This document shows positions 10,964 to 23,523 of a stretch of 64,000 bases of DNA, piece after piece. The stretch's first letter is position 1; the number at the start of each line of letters is the position of its first letter. The stretch is from NCBI GenBank assembly GCA_003254925.1, contig QANZ01042550.1, positions 1-64,000 on the forward strand. Direction: 5' to 3'. This DNA is from Chamaecrista fasciculata. Lineage: Eukaryota; Streptophyta; Magnoliopsida; Fabales; Fabaceae. A program made the translations under genes and the position numbers. The notes beneath the pieces are model-generated. The model saw only the letters and a list, made by a program, of their open reading frames with translations. It searched no databases and had not been told where the DNA came from.

Positions 10964-12358
10964 ATGGAGAACCCTAAGATTCAAGAGGTGATCGAGAAGC
11001 AAGTGCTGACAGTGGCACAAGCCGTGGAGGATAAGCTCGATGAGGAGATTGCCGCCTTGGAACGACTCGACATGGACGATCTGGAGGCCTTGAGGGAGCG
11101 CAGATTGCAGCAGATGAAGAAGATGGCAGAGAAGCGAAGCCGATGGATTTCTCTCGGTCATGGCGAGTATTCTGAGGTCATGTCCGAGAAGGATTTCTTC
11201 TCCCTAGTTAAGGCCAGTGACCGCGTCGTCTGCCATTTCTACCGCGAGAATTGGCCCTGCAAGGTACAATTCAGAATTCTTTGCCGCTATGCTTTGGGCA
11301 GAAAACCTTGAGTTCGCTTTCTAATCTTTTATGTGGATATTTTCATTTTGGAAGGGATCGCTTTTTAACATCACAAGTAAAATATGGGGTTTTTGTTGAC
11401 AAGAAATTTGAATTAAGCATGGTTTTATAGAAAATCGTAAGAATTTGGACAACGGCTATGAGATTGAACGCAGTGATCATGAACACCGTGATGTATTATT
11501 ATATCTCCTAGCCTATCCTTGTAAGTTGGTTTATTGGAAGACTATGATGCTTTTAGGGTTTCCTACTTCCCTTATGTTGCCCCATTCGCCATTTTTTTTG
11601 GGGGGAGGAAGCTTAGATTCTTTCTTCAAGCATACACTCTGAGTAGTTGTAGAAGCTAAATTCTCTGGTTGTCATGAGATAGTTATTCACTGACCTTCGC
11701 AAAAAAGTTCCAAATTTTTCTGAATTTAGCAGTGATGTTAGACACAGCTTCATAAGGCCACCTTTTGAGCCTCAATTTAGCATGTAATAAGCAATAACCC
11801 TTGCAAATTTGGTGCTTTTTTCACATTGTGGTATTTCCATATTTGAATCTATATATAGACTTAAGTTTCAGCTTTCTGGAGAAACAATTCATGTTCACAC
11901 TTCATTTGTTGCAGGTTATGGACAAGCACTTGAGTATATTGGCAAAGCAGCATATTGAGACACGGTTTGTGAAAATTAATGCTGAGAAAAGTCCATTCCT
12001 GGCTGAAAAACTCAAGATCATTGTTCTTCCAACTCTTGCCCTCATAAAGAATGCCAAAGTTGATGATTATGTGGTATGTATATCAATGGAACTACGTGAT
12101 GCTGGCAGTGATATATATATTCCCATTTATGTTATTTTTAGTTGATTTAGCACCAGCAATATGACAGCATTGTGTATATTGTATTAGGTGGGATTTGATC
12201 AACTTGGAGGTACGGATGAGTTTAGCACAGAGGATCTGGAAGAAAGATTGGCTAAAGCTCAAGTCATCTTTTTTGAGGGTGAATCATCAGTTTCTCATGC
12301 AAGGTCCTCCCGAAGTGTCAGGCAGAGCACGAAGGCAGACTCATCAGACTCAGAATAA
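10964..12358 (+). CDS. TXNDC9: Thioredoxin domain-containing protein 9 homolog (phosducin-like fold)
   Basis: Three exons: 10964-11263, 11915-12073 and 12188-12358, with GT-AG introns in phase 0, giving 209 aa. The N-terminal third is a charged coiled coil (KQVLTVAQAVEDKLDEE, LEALRERRLQQMKKM). The thioredoxin-like fold follows, with the family motif CHFYRENWPCK. Only one cysteine remains where thioredoxins have CxxC, so a redox role is unlikely. Then come RFVKINAEKSPFL, VLPTLALIKN and VGFDQLGG, each matching the human TXNDC9 layout, and an acidic SSDSE tail typical of the family. Family members bind the cytosolic chaperonin CCT/TRiC and modulate actin and tubulin folding. Length agrees with plant homologues (about 210 aa). 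The ATG at 10964 begins the conserved N-terminus. Introns were placed by joining conserved protein blocks. Very likely intact. Confidence 0.95.
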
Positions 12359-13734
12359 GCTGGATTCCTGCTAAGTGTTAAGGTCTATTTACTTTACCTC
12401 TCATGGGGATTGTGCACTCAGGCTACACCTTCAATATATAGTCACAACTCACATCTAATGCTTTATTATGCTGATGCCAGAAATTACTTGTCATCATGAT
12501 TCTAGGTGTAGTTCTTGATTCAGAGGTTCATACATCGGTGAGAAAGTTTGTTATCATCCCTTGTGTTAATGATATTGATCACTGTAAAAGTAAATCTTAT
12601 GAGTTTTAATTTTGGCCAAGCTTATTGATTATGTTTTTGAGTTTTTCAAATGTAATTCAGTAATTGGGAACTGAGGTTTCCTGTTCTGTATGGCATCTTG
12701 GGGGCCAAAGTCAAATTTTTAACGCTGCATCGTATTTACTCAGTTCATTTACTCTTGCTATCCACATTTTGTGTACTTGGTTCTAATTTTGGCCAAGTTT
12801 GTTTGCCAATATTACATTTAATTTTTCTTTATTTTTTATCGAATATTTACGTGTCTTTTTTTTTTTTTCCTTTTTCTTTTGTGGATGAAAAATGCCTTGG
12901 GAATGAAAGATGAGGATAACTTAAGGGTTACTTATGGCGCACCAAAAAAGAAAAAAAAAGGGAGAATTGCTGAATTGGATATAATTTTGGACTCGGACTT
13001 TTCACAAATTCAAGAGCTAGTCCCGTTTTCATTTAATTTTCAAAATTTCAAACTTGCATCTATTTTAAAATTATATTTTTTTCCTTGTATAATTTAAAAG
13101 TAATATAATAAAATAAAATTGGAAAAACAATAAGGTTAAAAACTCAAAATACATTTTGGGTTTTAAAGTTTCAATTTAACTGCTTCTATTTTACTTAAAA
13201 TTAACTACATTAATTTGCTTATATGATACTCCTATTGAATTAGACTCAATCGTAATATTTTATTGTCAACTCATGACAGGAATTAGCGACCTATTTATTC
13301 TATAGGCAAAATTTAAGAGAACTCCCAAATCTAAACACTTTGAAAAACAGACATAATAATTGTGCAACAAAACCATAGGGATAGGACTTAGGAGTACATG
13401 CATATTGAATGCAGAACAATCTTTTAATACCTGGTTGGAATGAATGCAAAAGAAAATTTATAATTCATTTATTTAGTTTACATGTAAAATTAATATAGTT
13501 TTAAGAGACAAAATTACTATTAAAATTCAAGTAAAAAAGAAATATAAATAATTTTACTTAATTCTAAATCAACAAAAATATTATTTTCAATAATACGGGT
13601 CATAATATAAATAATATATAAATAATATAGTTATAAAAGTAATGCCTTAATTATATTCAACTCAATTCACCAACTTTAGAATGCATAAACATAATTCATA
13701 CTAATGGTATAAAAAAAATACACGGTAAAAGAAA
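12359..13734. other. 3' flank and AT-rich intergenic
   Basis: Contains the likely 3' UTR of the TXNDC9-like gene. No further gene is supported. A lysine-rich open stretch near 12879-13000 looks faintly protein-like but has no support. Confidence 0.5.
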
Positions 13735-14428
13735 GCAGAGTAAATTACACTTTGCTATTTTGTAGTTTGACCCCATTCTATTTTGGTATCTTGTGTTTAA
13801 AATATGATATTTTGGTACCCTGAGATCTCCACCATTACCCTTTTGGTACCCTGAATGATTTTTTTGTTAGTTTTAGACGGAATTTGGCACATGACCAGCA
13901 CGTGGGCTCATCAAAACTCAATTTTATCCAACATTTTGCCACAACAATAAAGATCAAACGTATCGTTTTCGAAACCTAGCTCTGAATTCTCTCAAAACTT
14001 TCTTAGCATCCAACATCGAAATCATTTTAAACTTTTGAAAAACATGCGTTTGATCTTTGTTGTGACAAAATGTTGGACAAAATTGAGTTTTAGTGAGCCC
14101 ACATGCAAACCACGTGCCAAATTCTGTCCAAAACTAACAAAAAAATTGTTGAGGGTACCAAAAGAGTAATGGTGGAGACCTCAAGATACCAAAGTGTCAC
14201 GTTTTAAGCCACGGTCAAACCATAGAAATGGATCTTCTAAAGTTCCTTTATCATACATTTCTTGTGAAGTTGAAGAGAGAAAGGAAGAAAAGAGAGAAAA
14301 TGCGGATCCTACATTATTTGATGGGACTCACATTTTCTCTTTCTAATTTCACAAGAAATGCATGATGAAAAAACTCTAGAGGTTCCAATCCCGTCAAACC
14401 ACACAGTATTAAAATGCAATTTTACCTA
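13735..14428. mobile_element. Foldback MITE (MULE-like) interrupted by a smaller MITE
   Basis: The arms are long inverted repeats. The left reads GTAAATTACACTTTGCTATT, then TTTTGGTACCCTGA and TTTGTTAGTTTTAGACGGAA. The right carries the complements at about 14110-14212 and ends TGCAATTTTACC near 14428. The same family forms the left edge of the window. The ends are approximate. A possible 9-bp target duplication (TAAAAGAAA/TAAAAAAAA) has one mismatch. Confidence 0.6.
14223..14392. mobile_element. Small foldback MITE nested in the previous element
   Basis: A 170-bp insert flanked by perfect 9-bp direct repeats GTCAAACCA (14214-14222 and 14393-14401). Its ends are inverted repeats of about 50 bp: GGATCTTCTAAAGTTCC and ATACATTTCTTGTGAA at the left, complementary versions at the right. 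The 9-bp duplication points to a Mutator-type element. It splits the right arm of the host MITE, so it is younger than that element. Confidence 0.75.
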
Positions 14429-15971
14429 AAAAAAATTATAAAACCTCCTCAATAATTATTATTTTATAAATTTATTTTATTATTATTCCATAAATTTCAC
14501 CCCTTTTTTACCGTAAATAATTCAATCTCTATCCCCTGTTGAATTTGGAGATTTTTTTTCCTTCTCATTTCCCCAAATTGAACGGCACAGACACGCAAAC
14601 GCCGCGAGCGCGACGACGTACGAAAGTTGAATTGAATGCATTATGCAAGGCAAAGCCCTACCTACTATGGTGACTGAGTTCGTGACTCGTGACACAACAT
14701 AACAAAACTGACAAAGCGCAACGGTGGCTCAGAGATTTCTCTTTTCTGGGTTTTCCTATATCCGTCTACTTCACAATTCTCAAGAAACCAACTTTCTCAT
14801 CGCATAAGATCGAAATTCCCCACCCCACTTCCTGTCAAATCTTCCTCTCATTGCCTCCTCAATTAGCTACGGAGAATTCTATGTTCTTCACATCGGTAAC
14901 GTAAGTTTATGATGTAACTTAATTCCCCTTTCGTCTTTTTTTTTTTTTTTTTNNNNNNNNNNTTTTTTTTTTTTTTTCCACTTGGGTGCTGAGAGCAAGG
15001 CTTATCATTCTCTGGGTACAGCTATTTTAACTTAACTTTTTGCTTCTCGGGGGGCTGACAAATTTGAAGAATCAAGAATCTCTTTCTTGTTGTTGTTATT
15101 GTTTGTTGTGCTCGAGAAGATGAAAACATAGCTCTCTGTCTTATATATTGGCATTCCTAACCACACCTCTCACTAGTGGACCGTGTTTATTCGGACTTTT
15201 TTTTGTTTCTTTTTTCATCTTGCATTTTCTTACTAGTGAAAGAGACCTTAGATTTTGAGATTTCACTGGCTGCAAATGGAACGAAACCTTAAAATGTATG
15301 AATATCGGAACATTGCCTGCTTTAGCTGAATTCGAAGGGAAGCTGGGAAATGCTAATTAGTAGTTGTAATTGGAATTTTGAAGTGTTGATGTGATTTAAT
15401 TTGTTGCTCTCAGTTTCACACTCAGCTAAATCTAGTTGCTCAGATTTTTGTTTTTGTTTTTTTTTTCAATTCAGTTGCACGGAGTTGGTAATTTAATAAT
15501 GATTGTCACTGACGTTAATATTAGAATTAAAATAGTTATAACTGAAACTATACTTTTATTTATATTACTGTTTGATTCTCCCACTGTGTGATGAAGGTAA
15601 GTGAACATAAGATATACAATGATATACATGTTGTTGCCCCTTCTGAAGCTGCACTCTGGTTTTCAATTCAGTATGTTGAATTGAAAAATATTAAATGATT
15701 GAAGTAGAATTGTTTATCTTTTTTCCTGCATATCAAGCAACTTCATCTATGTAAATGGCTCATCATGATAAAAAAGTTGGGTTAATTAACTTTGTGAGTG
15801 GTGATTCGGTTGTGACTACAACTGATTATATGCATTGTAATACATATCAGTTATTTCCCTCATTACGTATGGATGTAACATTTCAAAATACACTGGTAAA
15901 AGCTTCAACTGAATTCACTCATTCATTCATTAATTGATTTTTTACCTTGTTTTTAGCTTTATCTTTTGACA
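14429..15971 (+). promoter_or_regulatory. Promoter, 5' UTR and 5' UTR intron of the PHD-homeodomain gene
   Basis: A GC-rich patch at 14581-14625 (CGCCGCGAGCGCGACGACG) marks a likely promoter or leader. A donor TAAC|GTAAGT at 14900/14901 and an acceptor TTTTTAG at 15956 fit a 1.06-kb leader intron, leaving 15 bases before the ATG at 15972. This is inferred from splice consensus and from the lack of conserved coding sequence upstream. A 10-N gap interrupts a poly(T) tract in the intron. Confidence 0.5.
14953..14962. other. Assembly gap of 10 N in poly(T)
   Basis: Ten Ns inside a T homopolymer. Single Ns in homopolymers also occur at 17326 and 25587. True tract lengths are unknown. Confidence 0.95.
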
Positions 15972-18900
15972 ATGGCGGCTGGTACTATTGGCATGGATGC
16001 TTCGGCAGACCAAATGAATGGAGAAACCAGAAAGCTAGCATGCCATAACCCAAATACCTCACATCAGCTGCCTACACTTGATCCTGGAACTGCCCATTTT
16101 GAGTTGTCAGAAAAAACTAATCCGATTGGCTCTGAATTTTTGGACAATGAACAACAGATTCTTGGTCCTGGAGAAACCGGGTTTCTTATTGATGAAAAAC
16201 CAGCTAAAGTTTCTGACAGTATGAATGGGGATGCCGTCATTAAACTGCCTGCACTATCTCAGTGTGGTTTAGACAACTTTTGTCAGACTGGAGAAGGGCC
16301 ATGCCTTCAACATAATACCTTAGAGCAAGTTTATGATTCTTCCTCAGTTCAGATGAGTTGCAATACCCATAATTTAACAAGCCATAACCACAATACAGCA
16401 GATCAGCTGCATATGCTTGATCCTGGAGCCGCACATTTTCAATTGTCAGAAAAATCTAATCAGATTGGCTCTGAGTTTTTGGAAAATGAACAAAGGGTCC
16501 TTGGAACTGTGGAAACCAGCTCTTCTATTGATCAGAAATTACCTAATATTATTAAACAGCCTGAACAATCTCAATGTGCCTTAGATAAGATTTGTCAGAC
16601 TGAAGAAGGTTCAGGCCTTCAATATAATACGTCAGAACAGGTTTCTGGTTCTTTACCTAATAACAAATCAGAGAATAAACATCAGTTGGCCTGCCAAAGT
16701 GTTCAGGACAAACCTGTAGAGAGATGTGATGCAAATGAACAATTAGATCCACCTTCTGAGGATATTGCCAAATGTATTAGTCCGGACTGTTTGGAGAGAT
16801 GCTCAAAAAGGGAAACTCATATTGGAAGTTCAAAGTCAATGAAGAAGAAGTATCGGCTAAGATCATTAGGAAGCAGTGACAGAGTTTTGCGGTCAAGGAT
16901 GCGTGAGAAAGCTAAATCACCTGAGTTGAATACTAATATGGTTAATGTCAGTAATGATAAAAAAAAGAGAAGAGAAAGGAAGCAGAAAGATAAGAGAAGA
17001 GGAGTCACTGATGAATTGTCAAGAACAAAAGCTCGTCTAAGATATTTTTTGTCACGAGTGAGCTATGAACAAAATTTGATCGATGCTTATTCTGGTGAAG
17101 GCTGGAAAGGATATAGGTGTGTAAACTGTACTAACTACAATGTGCTTTGGAAGTTGTAGATTGTAGTCTATATTTGAAAATATTTTTGCATCTTGATCTA
17201 CCTTGGATCTTAGCCTTTATTTCAGAATATCATTTATCTATTTTTTATTTTCTGGGAAAATAAAACGATACCTTACCTGTTGTGGCCAATAGTGTTTGAG
17301 TGACACTTTTTTTTTTTTTTTTTTTNTTTTTTTTTTTTTTTAAATATTTCAGTTTCGCTCTAACTCCTTTGTGTTAAATGAAATGTATATTTATAGTGTA
17401 TCTTGAAATCTAGACCTTTATGTTGCATTTATGTAAATCCATTTAATATAACTGTAGGTATCTGTTTGTTGTTGTATTCAAATTGTTTTGTGTTGTTTTG
17501 ATTCACTAAATCAGAACTTGTATGATAAGAAATAAGAATTATATTTACTAATACCTTGAGGAGTGCACTTCAATTATGGCTTACTTATTACCTGAAACTC
17601 CAATTTTAGAATGGATTAACTCATAATGTACTTGCCAAGATCACCAAATATACACTTTTTGAACTTCATTTCAATTTAGACAAAAAATGTCGATCATTAA
17701 ATGCAATTAAATTGGAAGTGAATGCTTTATTTGCCTGGGATTGTTTAATTTAGTCTCTTGCTATCTTCCCTTTCCGACTTTGAATTGCATAACAGTAACA
17801 GATTGCTGCTTCTAGTGTAATTTTCAGTATTATCTTGTTCTTTGTCATTTTATTTCCTGTCTCTTTTCTACTTTGAGTGGTCAAGGCAACTATAGCATAC
17901 TTGTTGGAATGATATATTGAAACTGATGTAATTAAATTTTTTCATTGAGATCGTCTGCTTTGCTTTAAGTGATGCCTTGAGACAATAAAATGGTTTCAAA
18001 CAAAAGATATGTTCGATTTATTTGTTCTATGCATATACTGTGTGTGCTGCATCTTTATTTGTTTTGAATTAATTTTTTCCCCTATCAAACTCTAGAATTA
18101 TAACTGTCCTGATTTTGCTTTCAAGTCCTTGAATATGTATCTGCGTGTCTGTGTTTTTCTGTTATTCACTGTGAGCTACAATAGAAGCAGTTTTAATATT
18201 GCGTCTGAGGATAACTACTGTTTAGTTTCATTGTTTGATAATTTTTCAGCATAGACAAATTAAAGCCTGAGAAGGAGCTACAACGGGCTAAGTCTGAAAT
18301 ACTTCAGCTTAAATTAAAAATTAGGGATCTATTTCGACATTTGGATACATTGTGTGCTGAAGGGAGGCTTCCAGAATCTTTGTTTGATTCTGAAGGAGAG
18401 ATTTGCAGTGAGGATGTATGTTGATCCTTTTCATTTGATTCCTAAATGGATAATCTAACTCTCTAGGATTATATAGTCTATATTTGACCTCTAAATTCAC
18501 ATATAATGACTTGAAAATTTTATGTGGCAGATATTCTGTGCAAAATGCAGGTCCAAGGATTTGACCATTGGTAATGATATAATACTTTGTGACGGTGCCT
18601 GTGACCGTGGATTTCATCAGTTCTGTCTAGAACCTCCATTATTGACTGAAAACAGTAATCATCTTGTCACCTGATTGGTTTGATCATTTTAATGCCTACA
18701 AGTTTTAACCATTTATGTATACAATTTTCTGGAATACAGTTCCAGCTGATGATTTGGGTTGGCTATGCCCTGGATGTGATTGCAAAGATGACTGCTTTGA
18801 ACTTCTCAACGACTCTTTTGGAACAAGTCTCTCTGTTAGTGACTCCTGGGAGGTCAGTGGGAACATGTGTCTTCTATTTATTATTCATTACTACTTTTGG

Positions 18901-20818
18901 ATCTTTCTTTCTTAGCCATGTGTTTTACCATGTTCAGAGGGTTTTTCCCGAGGCAGCTGCAGCTGCTGGAAATAAAGTGGATCACGACTTGGGACTCCCA
19001 TCAGATGATTCCGATGATGATGATTTTAATCCTGATGTGGCTGAAGATGAAGAGGTTGAAGGGTGTGACGAATCAAGTTCTGATGAATCTGTGGACGCTT
19101 CTGCTTCTGAGGAAATGGAAGCTTTGCGCAAAGATGATCCATACTTAGGCCTTCCTTCTGAGGATTCAGAGGACAATGACTACGATCCTAATCGTGCAGA
19201 TCATGACAATGATGTAGCTGAAGAAAACTCAAGCTCTGATTTCACGTCTGACTCTGAGGATCTCGCTGATGTAGTTAAGGGTAACACAGTATCTAAACAG
19301 AAAAATGATCCCGCATCTGCGTCATCTTCACATGGGTTAGGTCCTTTCCAAGAAGCTACCACTCTTGTTTCGGGGAAAAGAAATATTGAAAGGTTGGACT
19401 ACAAAAAACTGTATGATGTAAGTTATCTTTCATGGTTTATGGTTTATATTACTGATCTATGATTCTCCATGCATAGTCTACCTTTTGTCATATGAAGTAG
19501 AGGTGACTCTCACAATGTGGTACAGTTTTCCCGCATGCTTGTATGATCTTGCAGGAGTCTTTGGAGAGGTTTTTTTTTTAGTTTCTTATCGTTACATTCT
19601 CTCTATTCCAGTTTTTAAGCTATCCTTATTCTGTTTTTAGGAGACATACCAAGATGTGCAATCTGATAGTAGTGACAGTGAAGATTGGACTGCAACCACG
19701 ACCTCAAGTCGGAGAAAGAAGTTCTCTGGCAAAGCGGCTCCAGTGTCACCCGATGGAAGCAGAAAACCCTCGTTAACAGATTACAAGCAGAAAGAAGCTG
19801 TAACTCCCAGGAGAAATAATCATCAGAACAGAGTTAAAGATATTGATAATTCACCCACTAAATCACTTGAAGGCTCTAGAAGCAGCGTTTCAAATGCTAA
19901 AAAACCTGGATCTTCAACTTCCAGAAGACTTGGGGATGATGCAGTTAAGGTAATGTTGCATTATCTTTTTTAAGTTACACTGGAAAATTGATTTAATGTT
20001 ATGTTGTCCTAAAACTAGGTTCTGGATTTGCAGTTACCCCACTTCCCCATTCTGATGGTGGTTGAATGTCTTCTAAGTTGAATTCTGCGCCCTCTAGAAT
20101 ATCCATATTTCATAGTACCACCTTCTCTTGATGCCTTTTTTGAACATCTCTTGAAAATGACAATTTGGAAAATAACATGGTCATCTGTTTTTGAGCATCT
20201 CTTGATGCTTTTGCAGCTTATACTGTACTGTAAGGTGTACATGCTTGATTTTCTATTTTTCCTTTCTAAAGGAGGCAAACATACAAGCACACTTTACATT
20301 CATGTTAAAAGCAAGGGCTCACATTAAAGTTACCCATCTTGTATTTTCACTTTTTCAGGTACTTTACAAAAATTTCAAAGAAAATCAGTACCCAGACAGA
20401 GCCACAAAAGAAAGCATGGCACAAGAAACTGGACTTACTTTCCGACAGGTTTTATCTTTTACTATTGTTCTAAACAATTAAATGCATTTCTAGATTTTGA
20501 TTTCAAATTTTGAATTTGCATCCTCGTCCTCATTGTCAGGTTAGCAAATGGTTTGAGAATGCTCGTTGGAGCTTCCGACATCCACCACCAACGGAAGACA
20601 GTGCAGGTAAATACGCTTCAAAGTTGGCCACTTCCAGCAGAGTTGAAAATGAGGAAGCACTTGGCGATGAGAAGGGGGATGCTAAATCTGCATCTCCAGA
20701 TGGTAATGTCGAGAAATCCAAAACCCCGAGCTCTGGAAAGAGAAAGCTTAAGTTTGATTCCCAGGAATCCAATGCAAATACGGACATGGTCAGCACAGCA
20801 AAAAAATCCTGTTGCTGA
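15972..20818 (+). CDS. PHD-finger homeodomain protein, HAT3.1/PRHA type
   Basis: Eight coding exons: 15972-17116, 18250-18415, 18531-18654, 18740-18852, 18938-19417, 19641-19949, 20359-20448 and 20540-20818. They join in frame to about 901 aa. The start is the ATG at 15972; an in-frame TTG just upstream is not used. Residues 22-229 hold two divergent tandem copies of a roughly 100-residue unit. A basic region and a leucine-rich helix ([18 protein letters not shown]) follow. A complete C4HC3 PHD finger has C440, C443, C457, C461, H466, C469, C488 and C491. Next is an acidic region with repeated LGLPS(D/E)DS motifs, then an atypical homeodomain with recognition helix [12 protein letters not shown] near residues 810-821. 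The order matches HAT3.1 and the pathogenesis-related homeodomain proteins: nuclear DNA-binding factors whose PHD finger probably reads histone tails. The last residues (KKSCC) look out of frame, see findings. Confidence 0.92.
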
Positions 20819-22073
20819 TTCACCCAGTGTTAGTGAAGCACAAAGAAGCCACAAAATGAAAACAAGGAGAAAAAAATGAGTTATATTGATGAGAAATCAA
20901 GCTTGATCATTGCCATGGACAACTATATTTTTTAGTATCCATCTTTTGCAAGATTGAGATCACCTGAGATGGATTTACTCAAGAAGGTAGTATCAAAATG
21001 TTTTCTGTTGTCTTGTATTTTTTTTCATTTTTTTATCAAAACAAAAAGGTTTTCAGGAATTCACTTGGTTTAACTTCAGTTTGGTCCCTCCTGCTAGCCC
21101 TGACTGTAATTAAATGACTAGTTATACCATTTTTTTCCCTAGACTACTTAGTTTAGACACCCCAGTTCCATAAGGATTTTTTTTTTGTTTTTTTTGGTGG
21201 TGGAGGGCCTTATTAGCAGTACATATAGAAAAACACTTGAAATTTACAGACAACTTAGAGTATACTTCAAGCATTCATATTTATTGCCACCATGATAGTT
21301 GGTCTACTTTGTAAATGATAGCCGCTCGTTTTGCCATGGACGGTCAATTCAGGTTGCTTGTTTGTTTTTTTTTTTGCTTTTTTTTTTGAGAAATGCTAGA
21401 AAAAGTCTGGTTGATTTAACAACTGGGCTTGTGACCCTCAGATCTCATGTATAGGGGTGATATGACACTTTTGCCTGATTTTTAATTTTTTAATAAAATT
21501 AGAATGACGAGAGATAAAGACTGAAAATGTTTGAGTGTTAATACTATCTCATGCACCAGGGATTGTTTTTCTCCCCCTCTTTGAATGCTGTCTACTGTGT
21601 TGAGTTTTTCACTGTTTAATAAGTATACATATGAGAGAAGTCGAAAAAAGTGTGAAAGGAAAAAATTATCAATACGTCCACCTAATATAAAATACAATAT
21701 CTTACTTTATTGAAAAAATACTAAAAAAATCAGATTACATGTTAGGTCAATCGTTTTGCCAAATTCTCAAAGGGTTAATAATTCCTCGGTCAATTGTAAA
21801 ATGACTTAATTATTTTACCCGGACCAATTCAATGTGCAAATTAGTGCAAGGTTTTGAAATTTTTGATTTTCCAGAAGTATTTTTTATTAAAGGTATTAAA
21901 CTTGTTTAAGGTATCGTGGGCTACTCAATATGAACACATCTCCTAGCAAAAATTCAAACATAAATTCATTGTCTTACAAAAAATTAGACTCTTCTACTAC
22001 TAAATTGACTCCGTTGGAGTCTTTAATATTCTTTGAGGTGACGATGGCCAGAAAGAATATAAATGGTTGGGAT
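20819..22073. other. 3' flank and intergenic; left boundary of the duplicated array
   Basis: Holds the 3' UTR of the homeodomain gene. From about 21253 to 21420 (TACTTCAAGCATTCATAT, ATTGCCACCATGATAGTTGG, CTCGTTTTGCCATGGAC) it matches 51893-52030 closely. It therefore marks the left edge of the segment duplicated with the zinc-finger gene. Confidence 0.6.
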
Positions 22074-22947
22074 CCAAGTTCTGAAAACCGGACCGGACAC
22101 TGAATCGGTCGAGGCAGGGGTTTAAGGTTCAATGATTCAACCGGGGTTCAACCGCGGTCTGACCGTTTATAATGAAATATATATTTTTTAATTTTATATA
22201 TTATAAAAATTATCTATTATCAACAAAATATATTAAATAATAATGTAGTAAATCTTAATATACTATCATTTTAATATAAATAATTACTTTCATTAAATAT
22301 TATTACACTAGTTATTAAATTATATTTATTTGAAAAATAAAAAAGCTAAAAAAGAATGAAAAAAAAAAGTTGACACCCATAAGCACAATTTATGAAAATT
22401 AACCTACCCATTAATGACTCTCCAATCAACATTTATCTTTTCAATGAAAAATAGCAACACAATTTATGAGTATTAACCTACCGATTAATGACCATCTAAT
22501 TAGCATTTATATTTTAATTGGAAGCAAGGTATTATCAATCACCAGAAGGAGCAAGATGCCAAATTTTCTCTCCGGCTCTATGCGTTTTCTCTTCTACGTC
22601 TTCAATTTGTGTTTTCCTTTTCTTTGCTGTGAGCCTATGAATCAGATCTGTAATAATTTTTTTTATGTGTTCATTGATATTGAGTTCCTACTCTCCTTCT
22701 TCTACTTTTATATTCTTTTTATATTTGGTACCCTATTTTTTTCTCTCTCATTTCATAGTTCTAGGACCAAGAATGGAGGAAAAATAACCAAACCGGTTAT
22801 TTGGGGAACCGGCCGGTTCTCACCGGTTTTCCCGGTTCTTGACCGGTTTGATGCACATCCGGTTTTGTCTCTAAATCAGACCGGACCGAGTCCCGGTTCA
22901 CGGTCCAACCGGTTGAACCGGCCAGTCCGGTCCGGTTTTCTTAACCT
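22074..22947. mobile_element. TIR element with CCGGTT-rich ends
   Basis: The ends are inverted repeats: CCAAGTTCTGAAAACCGGAC at the left, and the complement of CCAAGGTTAAGAAAACCGGA at the right. The direct repeat TGGTTGGGAT occurs at 22064-22073 and 22948-22957. A duplication of 8-10 bp allows hAT (8) or Mutator-like (9-10); the end sequence resembles common plant hAT MITEs. The terminal 100-150 bp are packed with ACCGG/CCGGT. The centre is AT-rich and has no transposase. An open frame at 22466-23008 is fortuitous. Confidence 0.75.
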
Positions 22948-22957
22948 TGGTTGGGAT

Positions 22958-23523
22958 ACAAAAATGTATAGTATATCCACCTTATTGGTCCAAAAAGCTA
23001 GGACATGAAAAATAAAAATAAAAAAGTGATCATTTCGCCAGATTATTTAAGCACACATGAAGAGGTAGAATCTATGAAAAAAAGACCAAATTGATTGCAA
23101 TTATATATTTCTGGGAGAGTAAATCTTATGATTTAATCTCTTACTCTTAGGGACTAAATAGAGAGATTTATTATCTTTTAGGGATTAAATCATGAAATTA
23201 CTCTAAAATTTGTATTGTACAGAGTAGGGGGGGCTACACTCAGAAACTTCAATTAACTACCCTTGCGTGAACGTAATATATGGCTGAGATTATTCAATCT
23301 GTGCATATCGATGTTCATGTTGGTGAATGTAGAAACACCACATGATGACACGCTGCAAATCATATATATGTATGAGTATGACGTTGAGTTAAAGAGAAAA
23401 AGTGAAATTGAATTTCAAGGCTGTTGATGAAAAGAACAAATTCTTATTAACATCGTTATATATATATATATATATATAGCTAGAACCATAATCTTTCCTG
23501 AAAGATATATTTGAAGCTTGAAC
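22958..23523. repeat. 3' flank of zinc-finger gene 1 (repeated in the array)
   Basis: The block from about 23225 to 23480 contains GCGTGAACGTAATATATGG, CAATCTGTGCATAT and TGACACGCTGCAAAT. It recurs at 49340-49560 and 55865-56110. It lies downstream of the minus-strand zinc-finger gene in each intact copy and is part of the duplicated unit. Confidence 0.7.

Noticed and set aside
10841-11161. 106-codon minus-strand frame
   Set aside because: Antisense shadow of exon 1 of the TXNDC9-like gene.
12879-13000. Lysine-rich open stretch (GMKDEDNLRVTYGAPKKKKK)
   Set aside because: It looks faintly protein-like, but there are no splice partners, no recognised family and low-complexity codons. It may be a tiny gene fragment; not called.
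22466-23008. 180-codon open frame
   Set aside because: It runs across the AT-rich centre and the ACCGG end of the TIR element; hydrophobic low-complexity, no motif.
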